This document shows, in pieces, positions 11,531 through 23,700 of a DNA stretch of 64,000 nt. How positions within the stretch are numbered: the first letter of the stretch is position 1; each line of letters starts with the position of its first letter. Source of the DNA: Cyprinodon diabolis (lineage: Eukaryota > Chordata > Actinopteri > Cyprinodontiformes > Cyprinodontidae); contig CM060066.1 of the NCBI GenBank assembly GCA_030533445.1, positions 38,693,235 through 38,757,234 of the forward strand, written 5' to 3'. The notes below the pieces were generated by a model, which was given only the letters and a program-made list of their open reading frames with translations, searched no databases and was not told the origin of the DNA. The translations under genes and the position numbers were made by a program.

Positions 11531-14500
11531 AGCCATAAAAGGAAAAAATATCTGACCTAAACTTGGTTGAGCATGGAAAAAAATCATCAAGTTTTCTCCT
11601 GATATCGCAGAACATATTACTTGCATCTGTTAAGTTGAAAACTTAACAATTCAATTGTTTTGTTAATACTCTTTGGTAAGATGAATTAAATTTACTTGTC
11701 CTTTGGTGGATATAGATTTAGAAATGGATTCTAAGTAACACATTAAATAAAATAAGTCATTTTGAAGTAAAGGGACTTGCATGGCAATTTGCAATAAATT
11801 TTACATAAAAATAAAGGTACTATTTACAGGACCAAAAAGTTCCTTTTTTCAGGGTGTGTGCAGATGTCTGCCCAGATAATCCTTTTTAGGTAAAATTTGG
11901 TCGTTCTGCTTCCTTTGGTCCCCACACTGCTCCATCTATGGCTCACCTGCAAGACTCACCAGTGCACTCGCCATCAGACTGTCCATCATACAACATGCCT
12001 TCTTCACTGGAAGTTCCTAAACATCGTCCAAACTTTTCAAGCTCAACTAAACATGTTGGTTGATTCTCATTGTCTTCATGAAGGCTGAGATGCTGCCATC
12101 TTTTTATTTACAAAGCTGTCATCGTTCTACCTCCCATTACCTTTCAACTCTTCTCTGACTCAGGAGTTTGTGATTGTACCAGTCTTTGCTGTCAGAAATT
12201 ATTTTTATTTTCAGTTCTGAGGTAAAGACCTGAAATGGGAGAGAAGGACTCCTTCATATGCAGGTCATTTTGCTTAGATCCCTGATGTTGAAAGACCTAA
12301 AACATCACAATGACCCAGTCTGTCTGGATGGTTAAAAATAAAAAGTACTGGGTGATTTGGACACAGTTACGTCCGTCTGTAATTGCTGTGCTTGATTTGG
12401 GGATTTAAAATATCCATCTTATGTCTATTATTTTTTCTATTTGTGTTTTTTTAAAACTAGGTTTATAATTTTTCTGTTTCAATGGGTTTGGTAGTTTGAT
12501 ACCTGTTTGCTTTTCTGCTGTCTTGGCCAGAACATTTTTGGAAAAGAGATTTCAATATCAATTAAGTTTGGATAAAAAAAAAATCATTCTATGCCCAACC
12601 CAAGCAATTTGAGGTGGGTAAAGAAAAATAATTTTTTTATGAATAATACATGAGGGGTAATGTTTGAATGATGAGCTGATCCAATAAAATTATATCAAAT
12701 CATTTAAAGTTGACATTTAAACTGAATTATGATGGGGAAAAATATAAGGTATAATTCCATTAGTTTGAAGAAAAGCTGCATGCCAATGCTCATGGATCAT
12801 GGATTACTTTGCATAGATTGTTGAAGAGCTAATGTTGCCTTAGGCAATAGAGGAAATGCCCTAGAAACGACAAAGCAGACAAGAATAACAAGGGTCCATC
12901 ATAATCCCCAGACCTTAAGACTTTAGGGGTTATATTAAACATAATGTATCTGAGTCAAAACCACCCCAAAAAATAGTTGAGTAATTGTGGAAAAAAAATT
13001 CAATGGCCTCAGGTTGGGATGTACGAGCAATTTTCTTTGGTGATAAGCAGCTTCACATGCACATAGAAATTTTGAAATTTGCATGCATGCTAGGAGTAAG
13101 AGATTAATGTAGAGTTAATGACACAATGCAAGTGAATGTTTACAGTCACAGTATGCTCATCCAGAAGGAGTAAACCCTGCAAAGTCAAGGACTTGTTGCA
13201 ATCAGACTGGTTTCCTTTGATGAAAGCTTTCTAACCAGTCTGACTGAGTGATTGTATTAAATTTTCTCTGTAAAGTGAGTTGAAGCTATAAAAATAAACT
13301 AGATTGAAAAATGGATTTGAATACTTTGTAACAAATAAATGCATAATGTATAGGAGTTTTAAAAAGAAAGTTAAAAACATAGGGAGGAAGAGCACGGTGG
13401 CAGATATAAAAAATATAAAATAACAACAACATAAAATTAAATAGTATTTTCATATGTTGAGCTTTCATATAATTTTCAAGAAATTATATTTTGTGTTTAC
13501 TTAAATGCAATGCAGAGATGATTAAAACAGGGATATTACTATTTAACATTAATCCAGTGATCAATAGTAAAACTTTACTTTCAGTTTATAATGTAAATGT
13601 TTGTTTTTTGATTCAAACATAGTGAATATTCTGAACTGTCCAACAAACCCAATGCTCCCCACATGTAGATTGATAAAGCATTTGATTGCAAACAAAATAT
13701 AAACAAAATTGAATGATACATACTAACTGTACGGTTGCCGAGGTGTGCAAACGGCATCCAAAAACATGATACAACAGCAAATGCATTAAAAGCATGATTT
13801 GCACAATTGCAAAATCCTGCAGACACAACAATAAGGCTAACAGACACATCCAAACAAAAATGGCTCAAAGGAAAAAGGGTTTCAATCATAAAAAAAAGAG
13901 AGCAGCAAAGAGGAAACCCACTGATATGTTGTTAACACACAAAACGCATGCAGAGGGGAAATGTTGCAAGTAGCAAAAACAACTACAGGTTAAGAAATGT
14001 TACAAACTAGCTCTGCATAACGTGATCTGAACTGCTAGAGGGAGAGGATCACCAACTCCTGTGGGAACAGAGCCTAAGAAAAGACATAGGAGAAAGGCTT
14101 AGACACAGTAAGTAATTAAAGCCCATAGCTGCAACTTTTTCATCCAAACAATAAACTTTTAAAGAATATTACATCCAAGGAATGTCTGTATTTGTTAAGA
14201 GAATAAAAGCTTATTTTTACTGTGGGGAGAAAATATAGTATATTTAAAAATAATAATTATTTTATTTTGATGGGTCCAGATAATAGAAATATTCATTTCT
14301 GGTTATGATGCCAACAGCAACACAAAAGATTTTGTAGGAATAGTAGGTTGTTGTCACATCAGAGCTCCAAGATCCAGGCTTTAAAAACATCAGTTCACAA
14401 TTTTTTCACTTTGAGTAAAGAGTTTTAACAGCAACTAAAGCAAATATCCCTTTTGGCTGTAAGAAATGTTGCTTTGCAGGTCTCTGCTGTGATCCTTCTG

Positions 14501-14569
14501 TAGAGTTTAAATACTACCTTATATTATATGATGGTTTTCTCTGAACACTCCAATGCAAAGTGACCTAGT

Positions 14570-14874
14570 GGGTTCAATAAAATCCAAAAGCCACAATATA
14601 ACAGTAAAAGCTACAACACAGCAAAAGCCACATCACAACTGCAAAAGGTACAACACAACAACAAAACAATAGGGTGTGGATCAGAATACAAAAAACACTG
14701 CTACAACAATGTAAAAAAAAATAAAAAATAACATATTATCTTAATAATAAAGGACAATCATCTTTCTCTTAAAGGCCTAACTAGCTTCAATTTTAAGATC
14801 ACTTCTGTTGTAGCTTTTGCAGCTGTTTTGCACCTTATGCTGTCATGCTGTGGCATTTGGATTTTGCTGACCCC
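14570..14874. mobile_element. MITE of about 305 bp with long imperfect TIRs
   Basis: The left end reads GGTTCAATAAAATCCAAAAG then CCACAATATAACAG. The right end on the minus strand reads GGGGTCAGCAAAATCCAAAT then GCCACAGCATGACAG. The similarity extends inward through repeats of AAAAGCTACAACA. Ends are approximate and no target duplication is obvious. It is non-autonomous with no coding capacity. Confidence 0.55.
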
Positions 14875-15329
14875 TCAGCACCGCCTCACCACTGAGGTAT
14901 GTTAGACCAAAAACATTAATACTAACAATAATACACAGGAGGACACTGAAGACCGTTTAGGGGTAAAGAGGTTTAGATGATGTACTGATTATGTGACAAA
15001 GATGATCAATACATCATATAAATTGAAGAACAGATAACACCACCCACAAGAAACTCTAGCAAGGCAGCACACAGGTCAAATGGTGACTCTAGGGGAAGTG
15101 CGGAGACTCACAACTCTGTGACAATACAAATACCAATAATGTGTGACATGGAAAACAATCGGATCAGAGATTAAAAAGTCGGATGCAACTGGTGTGACCT
15201 GGGGTTAAAACATAGTGGTGGAAGACTTATGCTATGGGAGTGTTTTTTCCCCAGCATGGACAGGATAGCTGGACAAACTATTGGGAAAAGGGAGCTTAAA
15301 ACGAAAATAATCCCATGAGATCACCTGTC

Positions 15330-16435
15330 ACTGGGTGCAAAAAGGGAGTCATAATTGATAATAAATTGTTGTGGAAGCCTCCCATCAGACACAAAAAAAA
15401 AAGCCTTTCATACTTGAATAAAATCAAACCATACCTTAATGTGGATCCCCTGTACCCTATACTGTCCCTTTGTTTTTCCATATCTCACATATTGTGTGGA
15501 AGTTTGAGGAAACACAACTAATCCTTTAGACACAGTACAGAAGTCTGCGATGCACATCATTCACAAGGGTAGGTATTTGGATCATACTCACAAGCTCTTT
15601 CTTCAGTCAAAGTTGCTCAAGCTTTGATATCTTGTCAAATAATATTATTCTATTACCCAGAATATAAAGCATCTGACAAATGCTGAGAGTTCAAGAGAGG
15701 GTTCATAATTTGATAGGCTATGTTGAGTTCACATACCATAGTTCGACCAACTTGGAAAAGTTTTTTTTTTTTTGTCTGTGTCTGTATGTGAAGTGAAACT
15801 CTGGAACAGTCTGAGTTCACAACATAAACAATGAAAATTCACAGATTTGAAATCCTATTCAAACAGATTATTTGGTCACAGTAAGTTCAGAGAGGATCTT
15901 AAATGTATATTAGTTTTTTGTCAATGTAGTTCTTTTACCATTGCTGCTATTTGTCCATTACCATAGTTGGTATGCTTCTCTACTATAGTTGATATTGTGT
16001 AAACTATTTCCATTGCTGGTATTAATAACTGCTTATATGATAGAAAACAAAAAGTTACTATGTAATAACTATGTAATTATGTAATTAGGTACTCTGTAAC
16101 ACAATTGTGATTTTGCTTATTTGTTCTCAGTACTGAAAACATACTTATTTTTTTTATTGCTTTGCTTGTACAATTTTGTGTTCTAATCTGCCGTTAAAAA
16201 AAGGAAAAAAGAAAAGAACGAAAACAAAAGTAGCGGAAATTGTATATGTTTACTATGAATGAGCAATAGTGTGGGATTTTATATGTTTTCTTCATCCCAC
16301 TCCCTTTCAGGTCTTGTTTTTTCTTTTGCTCTCGTTACTTATATTATGTCTCCTAATTTTGAATCGATGAACTGGCATCCCCTTGGGTGTTGTAATGTGT
16401 GCAATTGCCTGAAATTAATAAAACAGGTCCAGCAA
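15330..16435 (+). mobile_element. 5'-truncated LINE, L2/CR1-like, RT end plus 3' UTR
   Basis: Frames from about 15,345 read GVIIDNKLLWKPPIRHKKK and KIKPYLNV, then after stops and frameshifts RAMHIIHKG-like, LDHTHKLF, LKLFDILSN, NLIGYVEFTYH and KCETLEQSEF. This is the order of the C-terminal part of the reverse transcriptase of fish L2/CR1-like non-LTR elements. The following DNA to about 16,435 resembles the 3' UTR of such elements and ends near AATTAATAAAACAG. The copy is broken by frameshifts and stops and is not functional. Family assignment is from recall of the motif series. Confidence 0.65.
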
Positions 16436-16682
16436 AGGCCAGGCCAGATTTAATATTAAAAAACTGTGAATTTAGGTGCTAGATATGCATAGCTGGTATA
16501 GACAGCCCTCAATAGGCTGTAATTGCTAAATTATGGCTCTACAAATTATTGATTTAATTAGTATAGACAGAAATGCATGCTGATCCCTTTCCTGTTTTTA
16601 AAAGCAAAACATTTGGATATATATGCATAATTATCTTTACAGTTCATAAATATACTTTACTTGTTGCATGATTATCACATAA

Positions 16683-16790
16683 ACATTAAGACAAAATTGA
16701 ATAAAAATATTCAATTTTGTCTTAATGTGACAAAATGTGAAAAGGTCTGAATCCCTGTTGCAGCATCAGCCCTTCAGGAAAACAAACTGT
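16683..16790. repeat. Perfect 21-bp hairpin and Tc1-like terminal fragment
   Basis: ACATTAAGACAAAATTGAAT at 16,683 onward pairs perfectly with the inverted copy ending at 16,728: a 21-bp stem and a 4-base loop AAAA. It is followed by GACAAAATGTGAAAAGGTCT, a phrase typical of the terminal regions of decayed fish Tc1 elements. Probably two end fragments of a Tc1-type element joined after internal deletion. Confidence 0.45.
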
Positions 16791-17371
16791 GGTGAAAATG
16801 ACAATTTAAGGTTTTGTGTTAAAAGAACTAGTTATTTCATCCATCCTTCTAAGGAGCATTTGAAATCCCACTTCTGCAACATTAGTCTGCCCGTTGAAAA
16901 CCCCTTTTTGTAGCAGCTCTGTCCTTGCTTGACTGATATGTCAAAGTTGAGGACAAGACAGAGGGAAGAGAATGTGAATGCCACACAGGCACTGACATGG
17001 GGATCAATCCGATTGAAATGATTTAGCATTTATGCATTTTGAATAAAAATGAGTGCGCTAGACGGTGGAGCAGTTTGAAGAGTTGGATCCCTAAGTCCTC
17101 TGGAGCCTTCACCAGTAGAAGAAAAGTCTTCTTTCTCTCTTTTCAGAGGTCCCTTGGTTCCCCGGTCTTTTTCCTCACTGTTGGTATTACAAAATCCCTA
17201 TTGAAAACAACCCTTGTCACCTGTCAGCTAAGCTAGGCCGCTTTGCTAGGTCTTTATCCTCAGCACATAAACTCACACATCTAGGACTGACTCCCAGCCC
17301 CCACCCCCTATTTATGCACATATCCCCTACATTCATACTGATGCACGGACACAACCGCAAATCCTAACTGC

Positions 17372-17404
17372 ACACACACACACACACACACCCACACACA
17401 CGCC
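17372..17404. repeat. (CA)n microsatellite
   Basis: A run of CA dinucleotides, interrupted by a few CCC steps toward the 3' side. Confidence 0.85.
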
Positions 17405-18307
17405 CACCCACTCACACACTAAAACCGCATGTCTGAGAGCTGTTACTATAGCGGTTTAAAATTCATTACCCTGTTAACTTTAACCAGAGAGCACACTGGG
17501 AAGGGCCGATGTCAGCTGGGTTTTTGTGGCCACAGCAAAATCCTGTCCGTTTGTATTGTGGGTCCCATAAATAGTCAGGGGATATCAGAGGGTTGTTAAG
17601 TTTGGAAATAAATTAAATGTTAAAATTTAGGCAAATAATTTTCAAAGAAAATAATTTTCTAACCTCCTGATCAGAAATCAGCTCCAATACCATCTGATTG
17701 TATGATTTTCTTCCACCATTTAAGCAACAGTTTGTCTAAAATATGATGTCCTCTCAATGATGTCAGAACCAGGGTGAGAACAATAGATAGACATTTATTT
17801 ATTTTGGTTAGTTGCTGGATTTATTTTAGACTCAAATATTTCAAATAAATATCTTAGTCCAAATGCTGATTAAATGATCCAGTTTAATAGTTTACAGATT
17901 CGGCCTGCTGTATACATTAAACTTATTCTACATAGACACATCAGCATTTGGCCAAAAACATCTCCGACCCAGAAATTGGGAACATAAGGGGAGCCTTTAA
18001 ATGTTCTTGCAAAATAGGAAACACATATGTATGTATGTATATGTATACATAAAAGTATGTAAGGGGATCATCAGAGATTTGGTTCAAAGCAGACCTACAC
18101 TTTGTTCTTGATGGTCATGAACCTAAGAACATTGCTGCAGGAGTAGCCTTTATGTTAAATACATACATTTTTGGGGCCTTTCTAGGTAATCACTACCAGT
18201 TTTAACAACTGCCTTAAGAACTCAAGATGTCAGGATTTAAATACCAGGGTGGTGTATATGCTGTCTCAGAATAAAGTTTTATGTAAAAAAAAAAAAAAAA
18301 AACTAAA

Positions 18308-18313
<6 letters not shown>

Positions 18314-18358
<45 letters not shown>

Positions 18359-18430
18359 TATATGTTATATTTTATTATATATATTTTTATTAAATATATT
18401 ATGTTTATATATTATAGTTATAGTTATATG

Positions 18431-18480
<50 letters not shown>
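18314..18480. repeat. (TA)n microsatellites flanked by A and T runs
   Basis: Two pure (TA)n runs (about 18,315-18,352 and 18,434-18,476) separated by AT-only sequence, with poly-A before and poly-T after. The translated KKKK/YIYI frames here have no meaning. Confidence 0.9.
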
Positions 18481-18484
<4 letters not shown>

Positions 18485-19699
18485 TTTTAATATATATATA
18501 TTATAATTTTTTTTTTTTATTAGGGTGATATATTTCGTTTCATGTGCCGTTCAATAAATCACATAATTTAAATAAAACGTACCGTATATATTTGAAACTC
18601 TACACTCTATTTTTAGTTCTATTTATCTTTGCTGTTGCAGGACAGCAAGAGCTAAAACAGCAGCTGTACAAACCTGAGCTTAAGTTCTAAATACAGGCTT
18701 CAGTCTGAGAAAGCCCAAAAGGGGCGAAGGGCATCCGACAGAATGACAGCAGAGGGTAGTCGTCCGGTCTGGCTACTCGGCATGGCCGTGAACAGCCGTC
18801 GGTTATTAACCCTCTGATAGGAGCTGAGAAGCTCCGCCTCCACAGAAGAGGGTCAAGAGGTCAAACTGCCCACTCCCCAGCCATTAAATCAAGATGGACC
18901 AACAAGCGATGACTTATCCTCTAATCAAAGGGTCAGTGATGCACTGTCAAACACGTTAACAAACACCCCCCCCCGAACACACACACACACACAACTCAAC
19001 ACCCACAAAAACAAATTGATTTATCAAAAGCTTTACGGCCCTTTTAAATCTAATCTACTTTCAAGGTTTAAGTTAATCTCAAAACATTTAATGACACACA
19101 GAACAATATAAAGACATTACGTTTCCCTGAATTTGTGTGACACTTATTAGGGGTCAATATATTTAATCGGAGTGCATGAAACAGACTAAGCTGATCAGTA
19201 AAGCAACTGATTTGTTATGTTGTATATAAATGTTAGAGAAATTTGAGTTTGTTAAAAAAAATCCACTCTGACCATTCAAATTAAATGCATACTAAGTGGA
19301 GACCAAATAGATGTACAGAAAGGGAAATTATTTGAAATGTCACTTTTAGATGATGGTCTCTTTATCACAGAGTTGGACTGAAGCTAAAACAAATGGTTTA
19401 GTTAACCTGTAAAATAAAATAGCTGGAAATATAATTTATTTAAAACAAATAAATCAATGTATAAGATTTACACTTAAAGAAAGAAGAAAGTATGATTCAT
19501 AACCTAGGTAAATCTTTAAGTTGGAGAATATCCAAATTCTAATCTTATACAAACAAACTTAAATATATATTAATGTAGTATTTGGACGTTAGTTAATAAA
19601 TGCCTTCTTTGTTTTCAGATACCCTCTCTTAATTGCCATTATCTGGTAGTGGATATATGAATTCTTGTCTTTACTGTTTCCCTGTGTTGTATCCCTGTG

Positions 19700-19744
19700 A
19701 GCCATTACTCTCTTTAATCTGCAAGATTAAAGAAAGTAATGGCT
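19700..19744. repeat. 21-bp hairpin with 3-base loop
   Basis: The left arm AGCCATTACTCTCTTTAATC (+T) and the right arm AGATTAAAGAAAGTAATGGC (+T) are inverted copies with one mismatch, separated by GCA. The loop is too short and the stem too small for a typical microRNA precursor. It is probably a small fold-back remnant. Confidence 0.6.
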
Positions 19745-20312
19745 TACTGTGAAGTGCTGCAAGTATGCCCAAGAGGGAAGTATTGAGGTCCTGAGTGTCA
19801 GAGCAGCGACTGAGAGTGACCAGGCAGGAGGAGAACATGTTCACAGTCTGCCAGAGAATATTTCGCAAGGGAGTTCCTGGAAGTCAACTGGAAAAGCATC
19901 TTAGGGGAGATCAACCTGGAGGTAGAGAGCTGAGGAATCAGCTGGCAGGGAAGGGATTCACAGAGAGAAAAATTCTAATTTTGAATTACAGGGGAATCTG
20001 TAAAAATACAGTAAAAACGCTGCAGGAGACGATGGTGATGATGCACAGATGTGCCACCTGACCCTGGGGAACTATGCCCTTCAGCAGAGATCTTCAGGAA
20101 ACAAAAGCAAAAAAATCAGCATCCTGACAGTCCAGGGTGGATGAGTGAACCCCACTAACCTCTTGATAGGCACCACCCCCCGAGACCTTTTTAAGGGAAA
20201 ACAAAACAAAAACAAACGTCAGATTAATGTTTCAACAAGATATTTTGTGTCTTCTTGAAAAAAGTTATCACTAGAGGAAAAAAAGAGTCTCTAACACCAT
20301 AATTTGCATTTT

Positions 20313-20706
20313 AGTAAGGGCTGGGCAATTAATTACTTTTGCAATAAATTCGCAATTTAAAAACAAAACCCACTGTGGTCAAATCACAGAAAAACTTTTG
20401 GTCACATTACTTATACAAGTTTAGACACTGACTTTCTTCCTCCTGGCCATTAGGTAGTGATAAGATGTTCAAAGTGGGATTACCTCTGGACAGAAGGAAT
20501 GAGTTGCTGATAGCATGCAGATCAATGCAGGTGAGCAGAAGTAAGCACTGTGACAATGGACTATGGACAAAGAAGTTGTCACGGTCAATAAACAATAAAA
20601 CCCTGCAGCTAAACATATAGTTTGTGCAAAAGATTTTCAAATCAAATAGCAATCTTACTATTGGTTAAGAAAAATCACTAATTCGATCTAAATCTTTCAA
20701 CCCTAA
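20313..20706. repeat. Possible hAT-type MITE remnant
   Basis: The left side AGTAAGGGCTGGGCAATTAA resembles the start of fish hAT-type MITEs (AGGGCTGGGCAAT). The right side reads AATCTTTCAACCCTAATTA. The termini no longer match well and no target duplication is certain. Confidence 0.3.
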
Positions 20707-23700
20707 TTACTTTTTAAGATATTTTGGAAAGTGAACACAGCAGAGCCTCATATTGCAATCAGAAATCTCAGTGATTAAATGTTCAAATCACAATAAATTT
20801 AAATACGTTTTTTTTGATTATATCAGTTCAACTTGCATGCTTATTTTTTATTTTTTTTAGTTAAACTTCATCTCTAGTGTAACACAAAAAAAAAACACAA
20901 AAATCCTCCATTACCTGAAAATACTTCAACTTCTTGGTATAAAAACTGTTCAGTAGAACTAAATGTCATTACGTGCCTTTCTGGAATTTATACATATCAA
21001 ATTGGTTGTATTTACACCATGAATAGAAAAATCTTTTTTTTTTTTCTCATTTAAATAGCAAATATCATTATGTTTCTAGGATAATATTATCAATCAGTTC
21101 TCTGTTTGTCTTTGCTCTTACACTGATTTTTTCCTTATCTAAAAAAAATACTAAGCATAACAAAAATGGGCAAAATTCACAAATGTTTCTTTTATGTATA
21201 AGATGATTCCTTTGAATTATAGAAATAGTCATGATATTTTCAAATAATGAATTAGTTAATAAGTTGCATTCATTTTGAATTTAAATAGGGATTACAATAC
21301 CAAGAGGGAAATGTGTATTGGCTGATAATACTTTAGAGCAGAATGGCAGAACCCATAACGCACATAACACAGGCAGGTGAGGACAGCTTTTCTGCTGACC
21401 TTGTTAAAAGTGTGCTACTCTTTGCAGATTGTTGGCGGTTAGATAGATGATCAGGATGGAAAATAATAAAGTACTTTTTAGGTGTCAGAAGAAACAAATA
21501 TTTGGACCGATGCAGACCTTAGAAGAGGTGATATCGATCAGGTAACCAAACTCTGCTTCTAATCAACTCTGAGTTAAGCACAACCATGCCCATAGAGGAA
21601 GCACCCATTAATGGAATGCAGATAATGTGGTTCGCCAAGGCAACCTGAGGACAGAAGCTTTGAGTGTGTATTTCAGTGCGATTGGTTTAGACAACATGAA
21701 GACAGACTATGCAGACTTTCAATGGAATAGATGATAAATGCAATCTATGTAAATCATTTAAAAATAACCTTTACTCATTAAGTAGCAAATTACCTAGATT
21801 ATAATAGGTAAATCCCATCTATCCAAAAATGATAACTGCAGCAAATGACACATAGAAATATCTTATAAAATGTAGCCTAAATAAGATTGTTCTCTGTATA
21901 TAGCAATGTGCACAGGAAGTAACAGCTCTGCTGCACCCTTTAGAACAAAAGTGGCTTGCAAAAAGGAAACAGTACAATGTTAAAAATCAGTTTTCATTCC
22001 TTTAATCTAACTATGTAAACAATAATTTGATCCAACCCTATAGGGCCTTCTGCATGGAGAATTTTAAGGTTATGCTTTGGAAATTTTACTTTTTCTTTAC
22101 CTAAATTCTCTTGTGTTTTATAACAACTGAAATCAGATACACCTTATAGATAACATTTTTTTGAATTCACATAAACAAACTGAGTACTGTGGTAAAATCT
22201 ATAGATTTTTTTAAAGTTATGTAACTTCTCTGCTGCTGCTGCTGCTGCAAAAGAATAAAAGCAAGCTTGGCAATCTACTGCAGTCCAAATCAATCTGGGA
22301 GTGACATATGAGAGAGAATCAAAGTATTATTCAACATCTGAGAAAAAATATATTTATTGTGTCATTTGAATATGAGGATAAGTGCAACACAACGGGTACC
22401 AGAAAAACATGGCAGTGGGAGAAGCTGAAGTAAAAATCACAGCTCAATCAGATGAGATCCAGTTATAAGCTATTGCATTGTATGTGTGACTTTGATCCAT
22501 GTCCATTAACTATATTTATGATATGCGTACATGCCATGTTTCCCAAAAAAACCAACGTGGTAATTTGTGTCACACTGCTATTTTACTCTGCAGTTAATGG
22601 TAACATGAAAATTTTCCCATATGTATCTAATTTAGAGTCTGCTATATATATTGATCTGTTAACTTGCCACACCAAATTGGTCAAAAACGATTTTGAAACA
22701 CCTGAAAAAGCGTAAATTAAATCAGCTGCTGTTCGTTAACCCCAGAAAGGGTCTAGCCTGCCATGTAAAACCCTTGGCATGGGGGACAGAAGCATTATTT
22801 CTGCAAGATGAGGCTGTGAATTCGGAGGCACAATATAGGCTACGTTCCTCGGAAGGGACGTGGCAGTTAAGGGGTGGACATCATATGTCTTTATTAAAAT
22901 ACATTTTTAAGAAGAGATATCTCAAATATAACAAATCGCGCTCTGATCATCCTCTCCTGACAGAGATATCTTCAGAGTATTGGTGCTCCAACCTCAACAT
23001 TTTCTTTCAGAAAAGGAAACACGGTTTCCAACACTTCCTGGTTGAGATCTCAGCCAAGAAATAGGAACAACTCACCACTCAGGGTAGCTTCTTCCGAGCT
23101 TTCTGAGATGAAAAAGCCAGGGTCTGAGGGTATGCACACGATCAGCGTTTAAATGTGTGGGAGTCTGACTAAATTTAGTGTAAACCCCTTTGTAGTCCTC
23201 AGACTTGATAAACAACTTTACAAGTACAGACCATTCATCATCCTCTATTCTCTCACAATTAAGAGAGGCATGTGTTTCAGCAGCAAGTAGGAAAACTTTC
23301 ATAACAGAAGAAAAATAAATAAATACTGCAGAATTATTAAAACAACATCCTCAGATCATATAAATGGTGTGACTGAGAAGGATGATTTTAAAAAAATGCA
23401 GGAATTCTATATATAAACAGCAAAATACTATTGACACGAAACATAAAGAAACCTGTGAAATTAACATGAGAAAGTTTAAGAACTTATTAAGCCTTTTTGG
23501 AACAATTATTATTATAAAGCATAACAGCTGTTGGGAGGAAGGATATTTAATAGTGCATTTAAGGAACATCCAACACTGCAAAAGCTTCAAACATTGGGTG
23601 GGCATCATTGTCCTACTGTGATGTGTTGTTGTTTTTTTTTTTGTCAGAGTTCTTCTGCCTTTTGCCACCTGCAATGTGTTGATGGGGCGTCCCAGAATAG

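Larger units (their letters stand above)
9720..14560. other. Intergenic, no supported gene
   Basis: AT-rich DNA containing a partial tandem repeat at 10,650-10,845 and a dispersed repeat fragment at 11,330-11,530. The rest shows no coding potential, no RNA gene and no clear element ends. Confidence 0.45.

Noticed and set aside
19700..19744. A possible microRNA precursor
   Set aside because: The stem is about 21 bp with a 3-base loop, too small for Drosha/Dicer processing.
22693..23064. A 123-codon + strand frame in a G+C-richer island
   Set aside because: No recognisable domain, no splice partners and no start context. It is probably chance in non-coding DNA.
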